Shown piece after piece: positions 42,987 to 51,992 of a stretch of DNA of 60,000 bases. The stretch's first letter is position 1. Each line of letters starts with the position of its first letter. The notes beneath the pieces were generated by a model. It was not told the DNA's origin. It did no database searches and was given only the letters and a program-made list of their open reading frames with translations. The DNA is from Takakia lepidozioides (Eukaryota; Streptophyta; Takakiopsida; Takakiales; Takakiaceae). A program made the position numbers and the translations under genes. Location: positions 22,446,001-22,506,000 of the forward strand of contig CM060732.1 of NCBI GenBank assembly GCA_030704615.1, written 5' to 3'.

Positions 42987-45109
42987 CCTGCCACTACCAG
43001 ATCAATGGAGCCAACCCGCTCCAAATCCTGCGCCCCCAGCAACGCAATGTCTGCTGGCAAGGCCTGCTGATATCCACGAACTGCAGACACCGGCAACAAC
43101 TCAGGGTACTGCTGCAGCATCTGAGCAACATGGCGCAGTGAGACGCGTCGTGCAGTCTCATCCCTCTCCACATACAGGTAACGTCGAACTCGTACACCTG
43201 CCTGCAGCACTGCAGCCAATCCAGTGCTGATCCCGCCAAATAAGTCCAGAAGGCATATGCCTTCATCCGGCCGCTGCCACACAAGAGGTGTGGTGTCCAA
43301 TGGCGACAACTGAGGTTTCCCTGGTGCAATCACTGCACTCTCCTCCTCTCCTGACGGTACAAAAGCTTCTACCCAAGCTTGTTGCACCCGTTTATCAGCA
43401 GGTTGCTGCAAATCCTTGCTCGTACCCCACAATGGAGTGTGAGCAACCATGGCAGGCAACTCCGCCATACCATGCATATCATCCTGCTCTGCTGGAGGTG
43501 GCACATCCTCTGCATGGGCATTGCCTTCCAGCAACTCTCCAGGCCAACTAACTGCAGCTGTAAAGGCGGCTAGTGTTGGCATCTTGCCCCGCTGGGCAGC
43601 CGCTATACCCCCAATGAATGTCACAGGGAGCTGTGCACGGCGACCATCGTCTGACTGCCATCCAGGCCTGTAGGATGCTGACTCCTCCCAAAAGTCCAGG
43701 GTGAAGCCCATGGGATATAATACTGCCCCACCAACGAGGACATCGTAAGAGATCGCGTCTGTCACAATGGCCTTGGCTCGCATCACTGAGCCATCTCTAG
43801 GATGATCCGGCTGCAGTCTAATGGCCAACTGATGCCGTGTCATGCCCCGAGCCTGCTCTGATCCTCCCAGAGATGTCTGTATCTGGAAAGGACAAGGCTC
43901 CATATCCGCCTCCATGAGGCCCAAACCTGCAATAGCAGCTCTGCCCAACATCAGTGGCTGGGCTCCCGAGTCCAACAAGAGCCGCAGTGGCCGGTACTTC
44001 TTGCCTGCCGGTCCACTCAAAGTGAAAATGCCTCCCTGGTTGTCTAACAAGACAACTCCAGGTGTCACTGTGGCGCGCTCAAAGGCTGGCCTAGCTGGCA
44101 GCTCCGTCAATCTGGCAGCTGCAGCTTGCCAGGGCGCTGCCGTGGCAGTCTTGACCCTCAAATCCGAGGATCCCTCTGCCACTACACCTTCCACTAACTC
44201 CGCAGAAGATGAAGTGACCTCCCCACTCTCACAGAGTGTTGCTGCTAGTCTGAACACTGCAGCTGGTCTCACTCTCGGCGTCGCAATCATGGTTGCCGAG
44301 AACAGTGGGGCTTGACACACAGAGGTGGCTGCCCCCAACAACACACCGGCTGCACTAGCCTTGGTAGCAGGTGTCAGTGCTGCACGTGTAGCTCTCCCCA
44401 ATGGCATAGAAACCTCCGCCTCGGTAACAGTCGGGCGAGAACTAGGTGCCATGGATGGCGTTGACACTATCTCTGCCAAGGTGAATGACTGAGGCAGCCT
44501 CGCCTGACGGCTTGCCTCCCCACGTTGTGGATCCAACTCCACCTCTGCACCTCGTGGCTCAGGAACTCGTGCTGCTCCTCGAGTCACGGCTGCAGCAGAC
44601 TCCACCTGCACTAGTGGTAGTGCTGCTCCGCACATGAATCCCATACCTCCCATATCTCCTCCCTCAGGATCAGGAGGTGGACCATCCCGCCTGGGAGCCG
44701 GTACCGCCTGAGCTATAGCCATGGCAGCGAGCCTCTGCTCTAGCTGCTGAAGCCGATTGGCCATGCCTTGGTCAACACCCTGAACTCCGCGTCCTTGGCC
44801 ATGTGGAGCTTGCCCTTGGCCTGCACCTCGTGCCCGACCACCTCGTCCTCTTTGGGCTAGTCCACCTCGCCCCCGGCCACCATTGTTCCCTTGGAACTGG
44901 CCTGGGCGCAACTCAGGATGCAAGTCATAACACTGGGCATCTCCATGCCCATACTTGCCGCAATGCCCACACTGCAACTGTGCAGGCTGTGCTTGTGCCG
45001 GCCTTTTGCCACTCTCTGGGCAATCTCTCTTGACATGGGGTCCTCCACATGTCCAACATATCACCCCTGGTTGCTGTTGGCCTGCAAAAGATGCCACGGG
45101 CCTCTGCAC
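42932..45109 (-). CDS. Gypsy zinc knuckles, protease and N-terminal half of C5-DNA methyltransferase
   Basis: 725 residues. Residues 19-32: CWTCGGPHVKRDC, a CCHC-like knuckle; residues about 47-60: CGHCGKYGHGDAQC, a canonical CX2CX4HX4C knuckle, both parts of the nucleocapsid. A Gly/Arg-rich stretch follows (RGRGGLAQRGRGGRARGAGQ). About residue 385 is the aspartic protease active site LLLDSGAQPLMLG. From about residue 615 comes the methyltransferase: motif I ICLLDLFGGISTGLAAVLQA, motif II-like YLYVERDETARRVSL, and the catalytic motif IV DLVVAGWPCQGHSSAG (PCQ with the catalytic Cys). The stop follows a few codons later because of a frameshift, and the enzyme continues in the next ORF. The first about 16 codons overlap the end of gag in another frame. 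Confidence 0.9.
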   Translation of the reverse strand: MQRPVASFAGQQQPGVICWTCGGPHVKRDCPESGKRPAQAQPAQLQCGHCGKYGHGDAQCYDLHPELRPGQFQGNNGGRGRGGLAQRGRGGRARGAGQGQAPHGQGRGVQGVDQGMANRLQQLEQRLAAMAIAQAVPAPRRDGPPPDPEGGDMGGMGFMCGAALPLVQVESAAAVTRGAARVPEPRGAEVELDPQRGEASRQARLPQSFTLAEIVSTPSMAPSSRPTVTEAEVSMPLGRATRAALTPATKASAAGVLLGAATSVCQAPLFSATMIATPRVRPAAVFRLAATLCESGEVTSSSAELVEGVVAEGSSDLRVKTATAAPWQAAAARLTELPARPAFERATVTPGVVLLDNQGGIFTLSGPAGKKYRPLRLLLDSGAQPLMLGRAAIAGLGLMEADMEPCPFQIQTSLGGSEQARGMTRHQLAIRLQPDHPRDGSVMRAKAIVTDAISYDVLVGGAVLYPMGFTLDFWEESASYRPGWQSDDGRRAQLPVTFIGGIAAAQRGKMPTLAAFTAAVSWPGELLEGNAHAEDVPPPAEQDDMHGMAELPAMVAHTPLWGTSKDLQQPADKRVQQAWVEAFVPSGEEESAVIAPGKPQLSPLDTTPLVWQRPDEGICLLDLFGGISTGLAAVLQAGVRVRRYLYVERDETARRVSLRHVAQMLQQYPELLPVSAVRGYQQALPADIALLGAQDLERVGSIDLVVAGWPCQGHSSAGMAMDCET

Positions 45110-46191
45110 CTGAGGTCCCCTGTAAGCTCCATGGAACTTGGGCTGGGCAACCTTGCCCCCTGACCACGCTGTTGGGTAGTACCTTGTGCCTGTGGGCTGG
45201 CAGCTGCGCCTCGTGCAGGCATGTCCTTGCCAAATCCAATGGTAACAACTCGCTCCTCCACCATGTTGAGCTCATTCCGCTCAGCCAGCAGAAACACATC
45301 TGCTAATGTGGGTTGGGCTGCTTGTAACAGGGTTGCATCTCGCACCCTTCTCTTGAGCTCCTTGTCCAGAATTCCATACCAAAACTGGATTGCCTGAGCT
45401 TCAGTAACCCCTTGGGTCACACTTATCAAGCGCCTCATACGAGTGTACGCCTCTCGCAGGCTCTCACTGGGTTTGCGCTGGAAGTCTTGCAAACTTCGCA
45501 GCTTCTCTGTCCGTACACCTTGGTAGTTCCTCCGCAACTCCTGGAAGAACTCCACCACCGGGTTGAATCTAGGCACATGTGTTGTAGTCGTGGCAGGAGG
45601 AGTAGTAGCACCTTTTGAACTGGTACCACCTGCAGAAGTACCAGCACTACTTGCTCCACTACTAGTGCTGGCAGTGGGAGCTATTGGTACTGATGCAGCT
45701 ACTGGTCGCGTCGTGCCTCGAGTAATGGAGACGTAGTCAGGTGACCAATACATCCTCCACTCCTCAATCTCTGGTTCATGTCCTCGCCTGAACTCGTGGT
45801 AATCGTCCATAGGCGGGCCTTCCAAATGCTGGAACAGTCCCTTCCACGCCATGAATGGGGTAAATAGCTGTGGATTGCGCATCTGCTGCAAATCACACCA
45901 GCTGTCGAACTCCTGGATAAAGTCATCCAACTCGATTGTGCCCACAGCTCCAGAGTACCTACGAGGCCCCTTGGTAGCTCCATACATCTCCTCCATGTCG
46001 TCCCACAACAATGGCGAATGAAACTGCACACCTGTTGATGAAGCCTCCGAGTCTGTGTCTGACTCTGCACTAGTTGAAGGGTGGAGGTGAAGGTGGTCTG
46101 AAATGAACACCTCGTCTGGTGAACCCACTCTCACTGCTACTGCCTGTAGCCGTACTCCCCTCAGAACCCCTGGGTAACTCCGTGATGACAC
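45061..46191 (-). CDS. Gypsy gag, copy 2
   Basis: 376-codon frame with the retrotransposon gag domain (VEFFQELRRNYQGV, LQDFQRKPSESLREAYTRM, IQFWYGILDKELKRRVRD), preceded by a Ser/Thr/Ala-rich linker (SSGASSAGTSAGG). Compared with copy 1 there is one extra C near 46080, so the first about 40 residues are out of frame, and one G fewer in the G run near 45170, so the end reads through a wrong frame to a stop at 45061. Without these the frame would run into the zinc knuckles at 45109. No ATG is evident at the start; gag may be translated by another mechanism or joined to ORF0 by splicing. Confidence 0.85.
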   Translation of the reverse strand: MSSRSYPGVLRGVRLQAVAVRVGSPDEVFISDHLHLHPSTSAESDTDSEASSTGVQFHSPLLWDDMEEMYGATKGPRRYSGAVGTIELDDFIQEFDSWCDLQQMRNPQLFTPFMAWKGLFQHLEGPPMDDYHEFRRGHEPEIEEWRMYWSPDYVSITRGTTRPVAASVPIAPTASTSSGASSAGTSAGGTSSKGATTPPATTTTHVPRFNPVVEFFQELRRNYQGVRTEKLRSLQDFQRKPSESLREAYTRMRRLISVTQGVTEAQAIQFWYGILDKELKRRVRDATLLQAAQPTLADVFLLAERNELNMVEERVVTIGFGKDMPARGAAASPQAQGTTQQRGQGARLPSPSSMELTGDLRCRGPWHLLQANSNQG

Positions 46192-46731
46192 TCACAATGT
46201 GCACCTCCCCCACGTGACACTATAAGGCTCTATTACTAATTCTAATAGTGACACGGGTAGGCACCTGTTGCAGTTTAAGGGTCATATCCCAGTGGCTCAG
46301 GGCACCTGCACCTGCATCCACCGCAAGAACTCCTATGGTTGGCTGGTCATCAACCCAGCCTCACCATAGAAGAAACACTGGTGGTCTTGCTGGTCATCAC
46401 TCCAGCCTCACCACCAACAGCATACTCTAGGATTGACCGGTGATCAAATCCGGCCTAATCCCTATGAAAGCAAGCGCCCACACAAAACCAACATGGTGCA
46501 CAGTCAAGCATGCAGGTGTTGGGGGGATCCAAACACAAGAAATCAAAACATCAACACCCCCACACCAAAATCTAGCTGCAATGCTGATCCTGCAGAATAG
46601 CCCAGCCCAAGACCCGGACTGACTGGCCTCCACCAAGAGAGGCTTTGGCAACTACGAGTACAAGGTAATGAAAATAGTACAGAGATGGAGGGGAAGAATA
46701 GAAGCCCGCCCAAGCAAGATCTAATCCTGAT
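46192..46731 (-). other. Spacer between ORF0 and gag
   Basis: Non-coding in both copies (copy 1: 7960-8460) yet well conserved. It contains a duplicated GATGACCAGC(A/C)A phrase about 50 bases apart. A role in gag translation or RNA packaging is possible but not shown. Confidence 0.45.
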
Positions 46732-47481
46732 CTATGCTATCAACTTCCAGACTTCTCTCAAAGTGCCTCGCTCTGCATGATGGTAAGGTGTAGGAGGTAT
46801 ATCTATGTCCAGAAACCTGCCACTAACCTTGTCCCAAGCTACAGTAGCTCGCTCTAACCAACCCTCCTCCTCTTTCTGCCAGGTAGAGACAAAGCAATAC
46901 TCCCCTATCTCCCGCTCACTGAACACTAAAGAAAACAAAGGTAGGGTCTGATAGTCTCTCAACTCGAAAGCTTTGAGACGGTTGCGGGTGTCCTCATTGC
47001 GAATGACTGCATCTCCTTCACACACAACAAACACGTCATTGCTGATGAACCCCCGCTCGTGGTTGCCCTGTGCAGAGCGTATCCAGCTGCAACCATGTCT
47101 GATTGCACAAACTTGTGTAGCTCCTGCTCCTCTGCTCCAGTACACCACGGCCTTGTGGCTGAACACCTTGGTCCCCGGGGCTGTCTTTGGCTGTGTTCCA
47201 AGCCTAGCTTTCACCCACTTTGGTATTTCACCTACAGCTGCAGAACTGCTGGCTCCAACAGAGTTCTGACTGTCCAAGGCGATATTGAGGCCCTCAATGC
47301 CAACTACAGCAGTCTGTTGTCTACTGCTAATGCCTGACTCCCAGTATGCAATCAACTCGTCCAACTGTTCTCCACTCAAATCAGTCTGAGTTCCTTGGGA
47401 AACATAAATCCTGTCCCCTTGTGTGCACAGGCTAAGAGAAGAGACCTGCCCTTCAATTACGTCCTCATTTCCCCCAGCCAT
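46732..47481 (-). CDS. Gypsy ORF0, unknown protein
   Basis: 249 complete codons from an ATG (MAGGNEDVIEGQVSSLSLCT) to a stop. Features: GTQTDLSGEQLDELIAYWES, an acidic helical segment; SSAAVGEIPKWVKARLGTQP; EREIGEYCFVSTWQKEEEGW; and a C-terminal part with IPPTPYHHAERGTLREVW. No known domain. It lies between the leader and gag on the element strand. Copy 1 has a clear homologue over nearly the full length, with one nonsense codon. Gypsy elements rarely have an ORF upstream of gag, so this may be an accessory protein of the family. Confidence 0.65.
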   Translation of the reverse strand: MAGGNEDVIEGQVSSLSLCTQGDRIYVSQGTQTDLSGEQLDELIAYWESGISSRQQTAVVGIEGLNIALDSQNSVGASSSAAVGEIPKWVKARLGTQPKTAPGTKVFSHKAVVYWSRGAGATQVCAIRHGCSWIRSAQGNHERGFISNDVFVVCEGDAVIRNEDTRNRLKAFELRDYQTLPLFSLVFSEREIGEYCFVSTWQKEEEGWLERATVAWDKVSGRFLDIDIPPTPYHHAERGTLREVWKLIA

Positions 47482-47790
47482 GCAAAGAGTACATCCACAG
47501 ATTTGTCTCTCATATAGACCAGCACAGGTTCCAGAGACAGGATTGTGGCTCTTTCATGGCACACTCACACTCTAAAAAATTCCATAGATTTTTAGCAGAG
47601 TCCCAAAAACTAAAACTAGGTGAAGATAGGTAGATTTCCCCTTTCTGCAGCTATTCCCCCAAAAACTGAGTCAAACGGAGCTCATTTAACAAAGATATGA
47701 CCAACCAGGCTCTTTAAACATTTAAATTAGATCAAAAAGGCCCCCCCTTTTTTTTTTAACACCAAAACGTTTTTGCCATTACAACCTGTT
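47482..47790 (-). other. Conserved leader upstream of ORF0
   Basis: Matches copy 1 (6885-7197) with indels, including GGTCTATATGAGAGACAAAT just before the ORF0 start. Homology ends at GGGAACAG (about 47786; 6880s in copy 1), where the captured block begins. Confidence 0.6.
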
Positions 47791-47967
47791 CCCAGGTTAT
47801 CTACGGGTTCCCGAGGCCGTTCCCCTCCAGGGTTCTCCAGGCACCAAGAGCTCATTAACTCCAAAACTCGACCTCAGTTGGGTGGGGTATCACACCCTGG
47901 AGGCGATTTGCTTTTCTCTGCGTGTGGGCCTGCCTCCTCGAGCTTTCAGGACGGCAAGGCAGCAGCC

Positions 47968-48073
47968 ATGTTTACGGCACGAAGGAAGATTCAGAAGGAG
48001 AAGGGGCTCGAGCCTGATGAGTTCGAAGAGGCTGTAGCCCAGGCCTTATTCGACCTAGAGACTACAAACAACA
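47968..48073 (+). pseudogene. RPS7: Ribosomal protein eS7 (RPS7) 5' coding fragment
   Basis: [19 protein letters not shown] followed by [15 protein letters not shown] matches the N-terminus of plant eS7, a 40S ribosomal subunit protein. The native start codon (47968-47970) and probably some 5' leader are included; the fragment ends after about 35 codons. It is antisense to the gypsy element. Directly after it comes a ClpP fragment, so at least two unrelated host genes were joined. Confidence 0.8.
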
Positions 48074-48097
48074 TGCTTCGGCATCTCTCGGGAATCC

Positions 48098-48440
48098 ATG
48101 GCGCATGCGTTGCTTGTGAAGCCTTTGGTTCTGGTTAGTCCTGGGATTTGCAGCTCAATTCAGCACCAGCTCCGACAAACCGCCTTCTTGCCTCTCCCTC
48201 TGAGATCTGCAAGGACGAAATGTGTCGCTTCCAAACCATCAGCAAGCTTGACTTCTGAAGGATTCTGGACTCCTTCATCCAGTGACAGTCACCAAGTCTG
48301 GTCCATGAGGAGTGATCTGGAGTTACCCACCTCAGCTTATGCTTATGAGGGGTCAATTGCTCAGGGAGGGCAGGGCCCATCACCCATGTTGGCTGAGCGA
48401 TTCCAAAGCGTGATCACTCAGCTTTTTCAACAACGAATCA
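48098..48440 (+). pseudogene. CLPP5: Plastid ClpP5-like protease 5' coding fragment
   Basis: From an ATG at 48098 the frame gives a transit-peptide-like start ([17 protein letters not shown], basic and Ser-rich up to about residue 60), then VWSMRSDLELPTSAYAYEG and GPSPMLAERFQSVITQLFQQ with RII, the N-terminal block of plastid ClpP5-type Clp protease subunits. The catalytic Ser-His-Asp region is absent; after RII the frame changes to unrelated sequence. ClpP5 is part of the stromal Clp proteolytic core. A captured 5' fragment, antisense to the element. Confidence 0.75.
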
Positions 48441-49531
48441 TTCCACCTTGGCTGGCCGATACTGCCCGTTCTAGCTGGAGTCGGCATTTTGTGTCTTCAC
48501 AAAACCAAACAAAACCAAACTGCAGGAATTTGCGATTGCCTCAGTAAAGTGGAACTCAATCTGCAGCCGCTGGTGCAATGGGACCTTGCCAAGCAGCCCC
48601 TTCTTGATGTCAATCTGCAGCTCGCGCAAAGGAAGCGCAGCAAGAAAAACTCCTTCACAAATTGACGGCAGGCACCTCTTCCAACATGCACCACATCAGC
48701 AGCAGCAAGGTCCAAGCCATTGGGTTTTTCATCAAAGGCGACAAGTGCAGTTACTGGGGAAATCTGCTCACCCTCAGCCTGCAGGTCCCCCTTTCTATAT
48801 CAATTGCTCATACAACCCTTCTTAGAACCCTGTGTAGGAGCTTTCCGGATGTTTTTCCCTGCAGCCATGACGGACACTGTGAACGGGAGCTTGGCCTTCA
48901 ACGCTACTACCTGTTTGCGCTTCGAACATACGATTGTGATCTGCCCACCAAGCCAAGGTGTCTGCCACCGTACTCCCCCGCTGCACGGATGGCATGCAGC
49001 TCAGTCTTTCAACCCGTTTTCTTCTGGTGGAATTCCGGCTCAAGCGGGGAGCTATTTCTGGAGCTCGTGCTTACCACCCTCCTACAACTGGCAATGAGAG
49101 AAACCCTACCAGCTGCTATACGACAGTGGTTTCAGGACCTTCGTCCAAGTAGCTATGGATCCTTTACCCTGCACAGCCTTTCGACAAGATCATTGTGATC
49201 GAGGTCTGTCCTCAGAACCTCGCACTCGAACTAGATCGCAGCTTGCTTCTGCAGGTAGCTTGCAAGCGTGGAATCCCGTCTTCCCCTTTCAATCATAGGT
49301 TATGGTGAACACATTCTTCTGCTCCCCCCCCAAATCAACTTCCTCCAAAATACATCGCTCCTGTGCAACAACAACAAAACGGAAAACACTTCTTGGACGA
49401 GCTTGGTATGGCTTATAACGAGTTGGAGAACCACGTTGTCATCAAGCATGCCGCTCTCTTCACCTCGACCATCGACATAGTGCTAACATAAAAGAACTCT
49501 ATCTAGCTTAGCACTACAAGAAAACTAGATA
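48441..49531. other. Remaining captured block of gypsy copy 2, unidentified
   Basis: No match to copy 1. Several frames with protein-like composition on both strands (for example minus LRELQIDIKKGLLGKVP near 48.6 kb) but none that I recognise. Probably further host fragments. Confidence 0.45.
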
Positions 49532-49550
49532 CAGCTGATCTCTCTCGAGT
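49532..49550 (-). promoter_or_regulatory. Putative self-priming PBS, copy 2
   Basis: On the element strand ACTCGAGAGAGATCAGCTG begins at the LTR edge. Its complement is found within the LTR (around 49733-49757) with one mismatch in 19. No tRNA-type TGG start is seen. Confidence 0.5.
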
Positions 49551-49904
49551 GATAAGAAAGCTAAAAGGACACACACTCCCAACACAAGAAATATGAAATC
49601 CATCGCTATCACTCTTTAAAACAGAAGTCGAGCCAGGGGCACCCCAAGCTGTGGGGACTCCACCCCACAACAACCTACACTCCCATCATGAGCACACTCA
49701 GTCCTAAACGATGCAGGAGCTCAGTCGCGCAGGCTCAACTCGAGAGAGATGAGCTGCGCGACTGCCGCTCTCGTGAGGATAAGACGGGTCAGGTGTCAAA
49801 CTAAACTTGACACCTGATTTAACACTTGACCTAAATCCAAGTGTTAAATACAAATAACTAGCTTTATTCTAGCTAGTTTCACACTGTGCTTATTTAACTT
49901 GACA
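49550..49904 (-). repeat. Gypsy copy 2, 5' LTR
   Basis: 355 bp, nearly identical to the 3' LTR. The hairpin GTCGCGCAG/CTGCGCGAC is at 49724-49762, with the primer-like sequence in its loop. Directly outside (49905 on) is P2 coding sequence. Confidence 0.9.
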
Positions 49905-51992
49905 ACCAAGTCCAGGATCTACTATTCTAAGCTGCTTTCCGAAGGTGGACATCAATTTGGTTCTTCGCATTTCAAACTCCTTCTTTATTGCAGCTTCCAC
50001 ACCCTTTGATGTCCTTAGTTCTTCTGGTGTAGTGCGGTAATATTCGGATTTTCCCTTCTCAGCTGCCTCTGCCAGTTCTTGCTGCATTGATTCAAGTAGT
50101 GATTAGCTCCGAAGGGACTACAAACATGTATTCGAAAAGTAAACAGAGTACAGACTCGGGCTTACCGCATACATGTACTCCAGAAACGCCTCTCGTGTCA
50201 AAGAATACCAAGTGCCTGCAGCTCTTCCTGTTTCGCACTTCTTGATGATATTGGGTGGTAGTACTGTCCGAAAATCATCCAGCTTCATCAGACCAATCCT
50301 CTGAATTTGGAATAGTGTGTGAACCAAGCTTGTTGTCACATGCGATTTCTCTGTCGATCTGCAAAAACATTGGAAACATTGCATTCCTTAACACTGTTTT
50401 TTGAGGATTAATAAGACACTATAGAGGGAATGAAATCTCCTGGATGACTTACTTGTTCACGTTGTGCATAGCTGTAAGAAGCCTAGCGATGTCGTTTCCA
50501 GGATCCAAAACCATTGCCTCCACAGCAACATGCTTGTCTTTGTCTTTCGCATGGTGTTTTTGAATGTATCCCATCCATGCCAGCAATCGGTGGTTGCCGT
50601 CCCAGACGTAGAACATGTGGTTGCAGAATTGCTGGATGTTCTTTCCCATCATGAGGCCCAGCTCGAACTCCTCATTGGCATCTTTCCAGCACTCATCCCA
50701 GTTATCACTGATCTCTGGAGACACTAATGTGCTTTTCCCATTTATATCCGTCAGTGACACATAAAAAACTTGTGCACCAAGTCTATATCCATGCACAAAA
50801 TCACTCTCCAATTTTGTTATGTCATGGGAAAGAGGTGGACGCACAACAAACATTGATATCATCCGGCACAGAGGTATGTCCAGACGCCCTCCAGATACGA
50901 GCATGTCCCTTATAACCTCCTGAGAGTTTACCTTCTGGAATGACATGAGTTCTTTCACCTTGTCAAGGTAGTGCACTTCAGATTCATCTGCTTCATCTGT
51001 ATTCTCTGAGCTTTTTGCGGACTTGTCCCCATCTCTTGATCCTTTCCCCTCTGATCCTGTAGGCCTCGACCTCACAGTTTTCTGCACGATGCCATTCAGT
51101 TCTGACTGAGTGATTTGCAAATAGTGAATGGCGGTAACGACCATCACTCTGTCTCAAGGAAACTCACCATGAATGGTGTGAAAGAATTCAGCACGATCTA
51201 CACAAGCAAAGCTGATACTGCCGTATTCAAAACAAAAGCGAGAGCGATAGCGAACGGCGTTAACGACAATCACAAAAGATAACGACCTGCCGGATCGGTG
51301 TTGTGTAATGACATATATGTGCAACTGATTGGCGGCAACGACATTCAGTGTAGTTTAGGGTGGATAGTAAGTGCAGACTCTCTCTTCAAACACATAGGTA
51401 CATAAATCTCATGAGGAGAATCGAATGGCATTAACGACGCTCGCAATTCAGTAGTTCCTGCTAAAGAAGGGAAGAGGAAGGACTCCTTGAAAGGCAATCA
51501 GACAGACTGTATGATCTGAACACCAGTGAATGACTGTACTGATAGTCACCAACTCATTGTGCGGTAAACCCTTCGCAGAGGAGTAGAAAGCAAATCACCT
51601 TTGTGATGGTCGGTAGCGACAATCCCTGTCTGGGACATTCCACTCAATCTCTACGCATATCTTCAACAATGAAATGTAAGTTAGATAAAACTTACTGGCA
51701 CCTTCTTAGGTTTTGAAATTTGATCCCCTTCTGCAGCTTTCCTCTTCCCTCTCACATCTGCTGGAATTTTTGTCTGCGCTAGGGTTTCTTGACCTTCTCC
51801 CGGTTCGGCGTTCCGCGTGCTTCCACCTCCTTCAGTGTCCCTGTGAATCATCTCTGCCTCCACAGGCTGGCGCACTCTTATCGCCGACTGTGTCACAGCC
51901 GCTGCCTCAGTCTTCGTCTGTTCTTGTGAATCAGTCTCCGCGTTCACCTGCTGCCTTGGCCTTGTGTTCTCCAACAAACGACGCCTCGTCAT
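49905..51992 (-). pseudogene. P2, 5' part: ParB-like half
   Basis: Proposed exons: 51992-51696 (MTRRRLLENTRPRQQ, and a basic end RGKRKAAEGDQISKPKK like a nuclear-localisation signal), about 51147-50453, 50358-50166 and 50081-49905 (broken by the gypsy LTR after IVDPGLG). Exon 2 has RLDIPLCRMISMFVVRPP, then FELGLMMGKNIQQFCNHMF and YVWDGNHRLLAWM, the ParB/sulfiredoxin-like DGNHR motif found in ParB partition proteins and phage ParB-methyltransferase fusions. No stop or frameshift was noticed in this half, unlike P1. Together with the 3' part it encodes a ParB-plus-methyltransferase-like protein. The insertion certainly inactivates this allele. Confidence 0.65.

Larger units (their letters stand above)
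38177..49904 (-). mobile_element. Ty3/gypsy retrotransposon copy 2, with DNA methyltransferase and PHD finger
   Basis: An 11,728-bp element bounded by 355-bp LTRs that differ at only two positions by eye. Order in its own direction: 5' LTR (49904-49550), putative PBS, captured host fragments (49.5-47.8 kb), leader, ORF0 (47481-46732), gag (46191-45061), zinc knuckles/protease/methyltransferase (45109-42932 and 42986-42135), RT-RNase H (41853-40189), integrase-PHD (40188-38878), 3' LTR (38531-38177). The RT-before-integrase order and the YIDD box make it Ty3/gypsy. It sits in exon 4 of P2. Gag to integrase look like one original gag-pol frame that is now broken by frameshifts and one TGA. No matching target-site duplication is visible. 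Confidence 0.9.

Noticed and set aside
38837-44315. Numerous plus-strand ORFs opposite pol
   Set aside because: Antisense shadows of RT, integrase and methyltransferase frames.
45412-45618. Plus-strand ORFs opposite gag, also seen opposite gag in copy 1 (9049-9255)
   Set aside because: They are antisense shadows of conserved gag coding sequence.
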